Shown piece by piece: positions 13,530 through 18,613 of a stretch of 20,735 nt of DNA. The first letter of the stretch is position 1. Each line of letters opens with the position of its first letter. The notes under the pieces are model-generated. The model saw nothing but the letters and a program-made list of their open reading frames with translations. It had not been told where the DNA came from and did no database searches. This stretch comes from CAYYYJ01 sp964476045 (GTDB lineage Archaea; Aenigmatarchaeota; Aenigmatarchaeia; QMZP01; JACQNV01), in the NCBI GenBank assembly GCA_964476045.1, contig CAYYYJ010000020.1, positions 1-20,735 on the forward strand, read 5' to 3'. The translations under genes were made by a program, and so were the position numbers.

Positions 13530-14072
13530 ATGAAGTTAATATTAGCCACCGGGATACAGCAGACAGACAAAAACAAGCTATTGGGGATGGCTATAAGCAC
13601 TCTAAATAACGGCCAAGGATACAAAGACTTTAATTGCATAAATTTTGATGGGCTGAACTCTGTGAGAAATGGGTTCATCAGACTGAAGGATATAAAAACC
13701 TCTTACCTTTCTGTTTATGATGATTTGGAAAATTTGCTAAATGATTCCAAAAGAAGCGCGTTTAATTTGGTCCTGGATGCTTCGTTTACGCTGAACACGC
13801 CATACGGATATGTGCCTCTGATAACAGAGAGGTTTTTCAGCATCTTTAAGCCAGACGTGATTCTTGTGATTGAGAACAAGCTCGAGGATTTCAAAGACAA
13901 TCCAAGGGAAATGTACGCGATAAAAGAACAGCAAGATATGAACAGGGTATTTTGCGCGAAATTTGCATCCCAGCTTTCGATTCCAGTAAAAATAATAAAG
14001 GTTAATAGGACAGAAATAAGATCAACTGTAAAAGAAATACAGGCTTACCTGGCTTCCATACAGGATGGTTGA
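13530..14072 (+). CDS. Adenylate kinase (AdkA) homologue with degenerate active site
   Basis: Archaeal AdkA interconverts ATP+AMP and 2 ADP and is normally encoded between secY and the DUF106 gene, as here. The 180-residue length fits. The backbone is recognisable: LILATGI at the N-terminus, then LVLDASFTLNTPYGYVPLI (residues 80-98), where AdkA has a DTHA..RTPSGYLPGL-like stretch, FKPDVILVIE (106-115), and QQDMNRVFCAKFASQLSIPV followed by KIIKVN, matching the AdkA C-terminal helix and strand. The P-loop GIPGVGKTT is replaced by GIQQTDKNK (8-16), without the glycines and the GKT/S. The catalytic His and Arg of the DTH..R segment are also gone. I infer a non-catalytic relative kept for another role. 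Confidence 0.7.
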   Translation: MKLILATGIQQTDKNKLLGMAISTLNNGQGYKDFNCINFDGLNSVRNGFIRLKDIKTSYLSVYDDLENLLNDSKRSAFNLVLDASFTLNTPYGYVPLITERFFSIFKPDVILVIENKLEDFKDNPREMYAIKEQQDMNRVFCAKFASQLSIPVKIIKVNRTEIRSTVKEIQAYLASIQDG

Positions 14073-14142
14073 CCTGGCAGTTCTTTTTAAGCTGTTATAT
14101 CCATTATATTAAACTTATAGAAAATTGATTATCTAGACTTAT

Positions 14143-14793
14143 ATGGCGATACTAATTGAAGTGGCTTTAATATCAGTGTCCATGTCTTTTCTACTTGTAG
14201 TTTTATCCAAATACCTCACTAATCAAAAAGAGCTGAAAAATATTAAACAGGAAACTCAGGAATATAAAAAGAAAATAAGCGAGGCCAAAGCGCAGAAAGA
14301 TGCGAAAGCGGTAAAAGAGTACACAGATAAGATGTTCAAAATGACTGGCCGGCAGTTCAAAGAGTCTAGAAAAAGTATGATGGTATCGATGGTGATCGGA
14401 TTGGCTGCAATATACATCATCCAAGCTGGTTATAGCGGGATATTATTTAATGTAGAACAATCGACTCTGAGCAACTCGCCTGTGCTAAAAGGTTCTCTCA
14501 GCGATGGAAGGCAGGTTGTCTTTTACGACAGCTCCAGTTTAGGGGTTGATATAAACAAGAATTCTGTGATAGACCAGGATGAAAAATATAAAATAGAGGA
14601 TGCTGTTCCATACAATGGAGGATTCTTGAAGTTCAAAGAGCCGAAAGATGGGAAGGCCTCTGCCGAGATAATAACTGCGAAATCGCCGTTCAACATACCT
14701 TTTGTTGGCTACGAGATGGGATGGTTTGCCCTCTATATATTTATAACCCTGCCCACAACATTAATATTCCGGAAGATTTTCGACGTTCAGTAA
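14143..14793 (+). CDS. EMC3/DUF106-type membrane insertase with EF-hand-like loop
   Basis: The family belongs to the Oxa1/YidC/EMC3/Get1 superfamily, which helps insert membrane proteins, and is commonly encoded beside SecY and adk in archaea. This 216-residue protein has TM1 (about 3-22), a charged coiled coil (26-75), TM2 (about 79-98) and TM3 (about 190-208). The region between TM2 and TM3 is a soluble insert of about 85 residues. Inside it, residues 136-147 (DINKNSVIDQDE) match a 12-residue EF-hand calcium loop at every key position: D1, N3, N5, I8, D9 and E12. I infer Ca2+ binding outside the membrane. Confidence 0.85.
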   Translation: MAILIEVALISVSMSFLLVVLSKYLTNQKELKNIKQETQEYKKKISEAKAQKDAKAVKEYTDKMFKMTGRQFKESRKSMMVSMVIGLAAIYIIQAGYSGILFNVEQSTLSNSPVLKGSLSDGRQVVFYDSSSLGVDINKNSVIDQDEKYKIEDAVPYNGGFLKFKEPKDGKASAEIITAKSPFNIPFVGYEMGWFALYIFITLPTTLIFRKIFDVQ

Positions 14794-14809
14794 CTTAAAT
14801 CGATTAGAG

Positions 14810-14977
14810 GTGATTTGTATTCCAACTTTAATGTATTGTAATAATTGCAAGAAACATGTGGTTTTTGGCCAAGTAGACACTAGGGTATACAACGAAGCCG
14901 CTTACATAATAGGCGGCGTGACTATGACAAGAAAATGCCCCAAATGCAAGGAAGATGTCACAGAGAGGAAGGCTTAG
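14810..14977 (+). CDS. Small zinc-ribbon protein
   Basis: From ATG 14831 the frame gives 48 residues, MYCNNCKKHVVFG... to KCPKCKEDVTERKA, with two CxxC pairs and so one zinc site. Function is unknown; a ribosome-associated role is only suggested by its place between DUF106 and eL34. The start is uncertain. AGAGGTGATT (14805-14814) is an excellent ribosome-binding site but stands 18 bases before the ATG. In-frame GTG at 14810 overlaps that site, and in-frame ATT at 14819 has ideal spacing. I give the longest version. The stop is TAG at 14975-14977. Confidence 0.7.
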   Translation: MICIPTLMYCNNCKKHVVFGQVDTRVYNEAAYIIGGVTMTRKCPKCKEDVTERKA

Positions 14978-15071
14978 ATTCGGATTTATAAAGTTTTAGC
15001 TTTAAGATATATAGACTATTACTCGAAGTGCCTTGGTAACTTCCTTTCTTTGGGTTATAAGGCTTTCCTAA

Positions 15072-15158
15072 AGGGACGAAACTGATTTCAACAAAGGGAC
15101 GACATCGATCTTATCCAATTGGTGAGGATCGATGTCAACCATCTGCGAAATCAGTTTC
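15072..15158 (+). repeat. Outer palindromic element with AGGGACGA box
   Basis: CCTAAAGGGACGA leads into GAAACTGATTTC (15078-15089), which pairs perfectly over 12 bp with GAAATCAGTTTC (15147-15158). The 57 bases between contain a complete second element (15095-15136). The same 5' box in both suggests one copy inserted into, or duplicated within, another. Confidence 0.75.
15095..15136 (+). repeat. 42-nt palindromic element, eL34 leader copy
   Basis: The layout is AGGGACGACAT (15095-15105), stem GACATCGATC (15101-15110) with GATCGATGTC (15127-15136), and a 16-base loop containing CCAATTGG. It matches the copy in the GluRS gene (17564-17605) in length, in the 11-base 5' box, in the loop CAATTGG and in the closing ATGTC. 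The inner stem bases differ, but pairing is preserved. Confidence 0.85.
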
Positions 15159-15183
15159 AGATCTTCTTCGAAAGAAAAGGTAT

Positions 15184-15453
15184 ATGGTTAGAAGGGCTTT
15201 AAGATCGAGCAGGCTTAAGAAGATTAAAAGAGTTGCACCTAGTGGAAAGACTGTAATACATTACGAGAGAAGGAAACCAGGACCAGCCATATGCGGGAAG
15301 TGCAAAGGCCTTCTTTCAGGTGTTCCCAGGCTAAGGCCATCGAAATTACATAAACTCTCAAAATCCAAATACAGGCCAAATAGGACTTATGGTGGAATCT
15401 TATGCCCATCGTGTTTGAGGGAACAATTAAGAAATAAGGCAATGGGATTATAA
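15184..15453 (+). CDS. rpl34e: Large-subunit ribosomal protein eL34
   Basis: This 89-residue protein of the archaeal/eukaryotic large subunit is recognised from MVRRALRSSRLKKIKRVAPSG, KTVIHYERRKPGPAICGKC and the paired C-terminal motifs GLLSGVPRLRPSKLHKLSKS, YGGILCPSCLREQ. Two CxxC pairs (GKC and CPSC regions) hold zinc. Length is typical. Its ATG sits in the TATATG context directly after a leader hairpin, and one base separates its stop from eL14, so the two are coupled. Confidence 0.97.
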   Translation: MVRRALRSSRLKKIKRVAPSGKTVIHYERRKPGPAICGKCKGLLSGVPRLRPSKLHKLSKSKYRPNRTYGGILCPSCLREQLRNKAMGL

Positions 15454-15454
15454 T

Positions 15455-15985
15455 ATGTTGTTTGAAACTGGTCGGGTTTGTTTGAAGACTGCAGGAAGGG
15501 AGGCAGGAAAGATCTGCGTAGTTTTAGATAAGGTAGATAAAGATTTTGTTCTAGTTACAGGTCCGAAAGCCTTGAGCGGAGTTAAGAAGAGAAAGTGCAA
15601 TATGGCTCATCTGGAACCGCTGGACGCTAAATTAAAATTGAAAGCAGACTCAAGTGATGAGGATATTTTAGAGCTGATTAAAAAGGAAGAGGGCCTCTTG
15701 AAAAAATGGAACTTGTCTGTTCCAAGCACTGCTGACATAAAGAAATGGGAAGCCCAGAGATCTGAAAAAGAGAACAAGAAGGAGGCTGTGGAATCCCAGC
15801 AAGCTGCTGAAAAACCAAAGGAACAGCCAAAAAAAGAGGAAAAGAAAACAGTTAGCTTAAGCGACTTGGCAGCTGAGCAAAGAAATCTGGGGAAAGACAA
15901 GAAACCCACTTCTTTAAGCGATTTGGCTAGCGAAACAAAGAAATTGGAATCACAAAAAGTGAAGAAAGATGGAAAGAAGAAATAA
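15455..15985 (+). CDS. rpl14e: Large-subunit ribosomal protein eL14 with long charged C-terminal extension
   Basis: Residues 1-75 are a normal archaeal eL14 core: LFETGRVCLKTAGREAGKIC, VVLDKVDKDFVLVTGPKALS, GVKKRKCNMAHLEPLD. Archaeal eL14 usually stops after about 75-95 residues; here it continues to 176. The extension is a helical Glu/Lys-rich stretch (100-131) followed by two 19-residue repeats (132-150 and 151-169), each with the motif SLSDLA, then a basic end. Repeated SLSDLA units look like short binding motifs on a flexible arm. A partner is not identifiable. Confidence 0.93.
   Translation: MLFETGRVCLKTAGREAGKICVVLDKVDKDFVLVTGPKALSGVKKRKCNMAHLEPLDAKLKLKADSSDEDILELIKKEEGLLKKWNLSVPSTADIKKWEAQRSEKENKKEAVESQQAAEKPKEQPKKEEKKTVSLSDLAAEQRNLGKDKKPTSLSDLASETKKLESQKVKKDGKKK
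15848..15961 (+). repeat. Two 57-bp SLSDLA repeats in the eL14 tail
   Basis: Codons 132-150 and 151-169 of eL14 form two tandem 19-residue units with SLSDLA at the same offset. At the DNA level the units have diverged (TTAAGCGACTTGGC and TTAAGCGATTTGGC are the best-kept parts), so the duplication is old and the peptide motif has been kept. Confidence 0.7.
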
Positions 15986-16051
15986 CTATAGTTGACGTAC
16001 ATTATTTCTATAGAATTTAGATGCCGCTTCTTAAAAGCGTTCTGGGGTAAT

Positions 16052-16309
16052 TTACAAACTTCTCGACATAGCCACAACCTCGACGCCGCCAACATGTTCT
16101 ATAGAATTAAGGTTCTGTTCAAGCTCATCCATCTTGCCGTCTATTTCTGGGACAAGGAAGGTTGCTTTTACTGCTTTTAATCCGAATGCGACCTCTTCCT
16201 CTTCGATTTTTTTAGGCCCAAAGGCTTCCACAGCAGACTTTACGCTAGAAAAAGTTTCTATATCGTCAGGCAATATTTTGAAAACAACAATTACTGCTCC
16301 TACACCCAT
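16052..16309 (-). CDS. ef1b: Elongation factor 1-beta (aEF1B)
   Basis: aEF1B is the nucleotide-exchange factor that recycles aEF1A-GDP to GTP. The 85-residue protein is the C-terminal catalytic ferredoxin-like domain typical of archaea: MGVGAVIVVFKILPDDIETF, FGLKAVKATFLVPEIDGKMD, ELEQNLNSIEHVGGVEVVAM. The ATG at 16307-16309 is chosen over an upstream in-frame ATG at 16363 because family members begin MGxxxV and AAAAAGGA precedes it; the longer start would overlap the zinc-ribbon gene. It follows that gene by 23 bases and is transcribed with it. Confidence 0.94.
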   Translation of the reverse strand: MGVGAVIVVFKILPDDIETFSSVKSAVEAFGPKKIEEEEVAFGLKAVKATFLVPEIDGKMDELEQNLNSIEHVGGVEVVAMSRSL

Positions 16310-16332
16310 ATTTTTTCCTTTTTTAGATACGA

Positions 16333-16500
16333 TTAAGGCCCTAAGAATCCGCATCCAGGACATTTATACTTGTTCACAAGCCTCTTGCACTTGCTGCATC
16401 TGACTATTTTTTCTTTAGTGCAAGAAGGGCATGGAAACTCTACGCACGCCTTATCTACATCGACGCTCACGCCGCAGCTAGTGCATTTCATATCATCCAT
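16333..16500 (-). CDS. Zinc-ribbon protein associated with aEF1B
   Basis: This 55-residue protein has four CxxC pairs (Cys6/9, 24/27, 35/38, 47/50), enough for two zinc sites, with the ending KCPGCGFLGP. It matches the small archaeal predicted Zn-ribbon RNA-binding family that is usually encoded directly before aEF1B and is thought to act in translation (COG2888 type). Start ATG is at 16498-16500; an internal ATG three codons later is possible. A minus-strand TATA box (ATTTATAAATA, near 16511-16523) lies so close that the mRNA is nearly leaderless. Confidence 0.88.
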   Translation of the reverse strand: MDDMKCTSCGVSVDVDKACVEFPCPSCTKEKIVRCSKCKRLVNKYKCPGCGFLGP

Positions 16501-16531
16501 ATAGACTGGTTATATTTATAAATCTATAGAA

Positions 16532-16783
16532 TTAGCTTTTTCTGAAGAATATCGTGTGGAATACTAATATACCTAAAACAATTGCTAAAGCTATGTAAAG
16601 AAGAGGCACGAGTTCGAGCCTATACTTCAAAAGCGGGCTTCCAGAATAGCAGAGATTTTCTTGGCTGCAGTTAGGCGGCAGACAACATGTCTGGGAGACG
16701 ACCATTCCACTTATACCTTTATCTATCAAAACAACAGACACTAAAACCAAAATAAGGGCAAACAGGAATTTTTCGTGTTCCAT
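16532..16783 (-). CDS. Small two-helix membrane protein with Cys-rich loop
   Basis: This 83-residue protein was not recognised. It has TM1 at about residues 5-20 and TM2 at about 58-80, joined by a loop with Cys33, Cys34, Cys39 and Cys45 (QTCCLPPNCSQENLC) that could form two disulfides or bind metal. The end FFRKS is basic, which favours both termini in the cytoplasm and the loop outside. ATG 16781-16783 is preferred over an in-frame TTG six bases upstream. It is divergent from the GluRS gene with only 38 bases between them, so the promoters overlap. Confidence 0.65.
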   Translation of the reverse strand: MEHEKFLFALILVLVSVVLIDKGISGMVVSQTCCLPPNCSQENLCYSGSPLLKYRLELVPLLYIALAIVLGILVFHTIFFRKS

Positions 16784-16821
16784 AATCAATATTTAATTAT
16801 ACTAGATATATATCTCCATAT
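16784..16821. promoter_or_regulatory. Compact divergent promoter between small membrane protein and GluRS
   Basis: All 38 bases are A/T-rich (ATTTAATTATA at 16791-16801 and a TATATAT tract at 16806-16812). The first box is at the right distance for a leaderless GluRS mRNA starting at 16822. The opposite direction must use overlapping sequence. Confidence 0.4.
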
Positions 16822-18555
16822 ATGGACCTCAAAGACAAAATAAGGCAGTACGCATTGCACAATGCTGTTTCTTACGAAGGGAAAGCTAATCCAGGAACTA
16901 TACTGGGAAAGGTTTTGGGAGAAAACACTGATTTGAGGAATAAGGTTCCTGAAGTGAAAAAGCAGGTGGAAGAAGTTGTAAAAGAAGTCAACAGGATGAG
17001 CCTCGAGAAACAGAAAAAAGAATTGGAAAAATCCGGTTTCAAAGAGGAGAAAAAGGAGAAAGAAGAAAAAGGTCTGCCGGAGTTGCCAGGTGCTGAAAAC
17101 GGGAAAGTAATAATGAGGATGGCTCCAAACCCGAATGGTCCGATGCATATTGGGCATTGTAGGATGGCTATACTGAACGATGAATATGTCAAGAAATACG
17201 ACGGTATGCTTGTACTTAGATTCGATGACACTGATCCTAAAAATGAAAATAAGATACCGATGAAAGAGGCGTATGAGTGGATGCCGGCTGATTTGAGATG
17301 GCTTGGTGTAAACTTTGACAGGGTAGAAAGAGCATCTGCAAGGTTGGAAGTTTACTACAATTATTTTGAGAAGATGCTGGATTCTGGCCATGCGTATATC
17401 TGCACATGCGAACAAAAGGCATGGAGCAATCTTGTCAGAAGATCAGGAGGCGAATGTCCCTGTAGAACCAATACGAATAAAAAGAATCTGGAAAAATGGA
17501 AGGCTATGCTTTTATGGAAATTCAAAGAAGGGGAATCTGTCGGAAGAATAAAAACGCCCCTAGAGGGACGACATAGGTCTGAAACAATTGGACAAGACCT
17601 ATGTCCAGCTGAAATCGAAAAAGATCCTGCTGTAAGGGATTGGGTTGCTTTCAGGATTGTGGACGACCCTCAGCATCCGCTAGTGGATAAGAAAATGAAG
17701 GTCTGGCCTACGCTCGATTTTGCATCTGCAATAGACGATTTCGAATTCAAGGTTACACATATTGTGAGAGGTAAAGACCTCGTTGTTTCAGAGAAAAGGC
17801 AGAGCATTTTGTATAACTACATGGGATGGAAATATCCTGTCACAAAAGTTTACGGGAAATTCATGACAACTGAGGCCATGGTCATTTCTAAAAGTAAAAT
17901 AAATGAAGGGATTAAGAAAGGGATTTATACTGGTTTCGATGACCCGAAGCTCGCCACAATAAAGGCTTTCAGGAGAAGGGGGATTTTACCAGAAACAATA
18001 AGGAATTATATTTTAAGCTTAGGGCTTAATGAATCTGAGACTACTGTCGATTTGGAAATTCTTTTTTCTGAGAACAGGAAACTGATTGACCCTAAAGCTG
18101 ATAGGTATATGGTTGTGGTTGATCCTGTTGAAATAGATATTTCTGAGCCGCTAAAAAAATCGCGGGTGCAGGCTGCTGAAATCAAATGCCATCCTGACAA
18201 AAAAGAGGCTAGAAAGATTGAAGCCACGGATAAAATTTTTATTTCCGGGGAAGATTTCAAAAACCTGAAAGGGAAGGATGTTAGGTTGATTGATTTATTT
18301 AATGTAAAATTGGATAAAAAAACTGTTTACTCCAAGAAACAGGACTTTGGCTTTGAGACCAAGAAAATACAATGGGTTACACAAGATAATATTAGAGTAA
18401 AAATAATTTCTCCTGAAGGTGTGATCGAGGGTCTCGGGGAGAAAGGTCTGCTCAAACTAAAAGAAAATGAGATGATACAGATGCTGAGGATTGGGTTCGC
18501 GCGGGTTGATAAAGTTGGGGGAGATTCGATCACGCTCTATTTTGCGCACAAATAG
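16822..18555 (+). CDS. gltX: Glutamyl-tRNA synthetase, archaeal type, with element-derived insertion
   Basis: This 577-residue class I synthetase charges tRNA-Glu, and in many archaea also tRNA-Gln for later amidation. Features in order: a helical N-terminal region with a Lys/Glu-rich stretch (about 50-85); APNPNGPMHIGH with the HIGH motif at 109-112; RFDDTDP; a Cys cluster (CTCEQ... GECPC) in the zinc-binding region (about residues 194-214); PAVRDWVAFRI; and VISKSK (354-359) as the KMSKS motif. The eukaryote/archaea-like beta-barrel anticodon domain follows. Between KT (244-245) and KDPAVRDW (267-274), where relatives have only a few residues (KTD.xHPNPA), lies about 20 extra residues (PLEGRHRSETIGQDLCPAEI) encoded by the palindromic repeat. 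Confidence 0.95.
   Translation: MDLKDKIRQYALHNAVSYEGKANPGTILGKVLGENTDLRNKVPEVKKQVEEVVKEVNRMSLEKQKKELEKSGFKEEKKEKEEKGLPELPGAENGKVIMRMAPNPNGPMHIGHCRMAILNDEYVKKYDGMLVLRFDDTDPKNENKIPMKEAYEWMPADLRWLGVNFDRVERASARLEVYYNYFEKMLDSGHAYICTCEQKAWSNLVRRSGGECPCRTNTNKKNLEKWKAMLLWKFKEGESVGRIKTPLEGRHRSETIGQDLCPAEIEKDPAVRDWVAFRIVDDPQHPLVDKKMKVWPTLDFASAIDDFEFKVTHIVRGKDLVVSEKRQSILYNYMGWKYPVTKVYGKFMTTEAMVISKSKINEGIKKGIYTGFDDPKLATIKAFRRRGILPETIRNYILSLGLNESETTVDLEILFSENRKLIDPKADRYMVVVDPVEIDISEPLKKSRVQAAEIKCHPDKKEARKIEATDKIFISGEDFKNLKGKDVRLIDLFNVKLDKKTVYSKKQDFGFETKKIQWVTQDNIRVKIISPEGVIEGLGEKGLLKLKENEMIQMLRIGFARVDKVGGDSITLYFAHK
17564..17605 (+). repeat. 42-nt palindromic element inserted in frame in the GluRS gene
   Basis: The layout is AGGGACGACAT (17564-17574), stem GACATAGGTCT (17570-17580) with AGACCTATGTC (17595-17605), 11 bp perfect, and a 14-base loop containing CAATTGG. 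The 42-base length equals 14 codons and equals the eL34-leader copy. The frame is kept. The insertion point falls in a variable loop before PAVRDW. Confidence 0.85.
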
Positions 18556-18568
18556 AATTCGTGGACAG

Positions 18569-18581
18569 CTTTTTATATCTC
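18569..18581 (+). promoter_or_regulatory. mcm promoter
   Basis: CTTTTTATATCTC is a TATA box 14 bases after the GluRS stop. It predicts a transcript start near 18600, so a leader of about 10-15 bases to the ATG at 18614. Confidence 0.5.
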
Positions 18582-18613
18582 CAAACCATCTTTTCAATTA
18601 GTTCTTGTGCCTT

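Larger units (their letters stand above)
14978..15183 (+). promoter_or_regulatory. Promoter and long structured leader of eL34
   Basis: GATTTATAAAGT (14983-14994) is a TATA box directly after the zinc-ribbon stop, placing the start near 15010-15020 and giving a leader of about 170 bases. This is exceptional here, where most mRNAs are nearly leaderless. It folds as GAAGT (15024-15028 region) with ACTTC, then two nested perfect stems (15078-15158), then TTCTT (15064-15068 plus 100, that is 15164-15168) with AAGAA (15172-15176) beside AAGGTATATG. A regulatory role for eL34-eL14 is inferred. Confidence 0.55.

Noticed and set aside
15607..16095. 162-residue minus-strand frame across eL14
   Set aside because: It is antisense to the Lys/Glu-rich eL14 tail, which explains its Phe/Ser-rich composition, and it overlaps the end of aEF1B.
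16006..16530. CTATAGAATT recurring three times around aEF1B (near 16008, 16099 and 16524)
   Set aside because: The match is short and A/T-rich, one copy lies in coding sequence, and spacing and flanks share nothing more.
16600..16640. GAGTTCGAGCC sequence resembling a tRNA T-arm
   Set aside because: No acceptor, D or anticodon arms can be built around it, and it lies in a coding region. I see no tRNA in the window.
16786..17415. 209-residue open frame on the minus strand across the 5' half of GluRS
   Set aside because: It is the mirror of a well-supported gene, is very rich in Phe/His/Tyr with low-complexity runs, and has no family motif.
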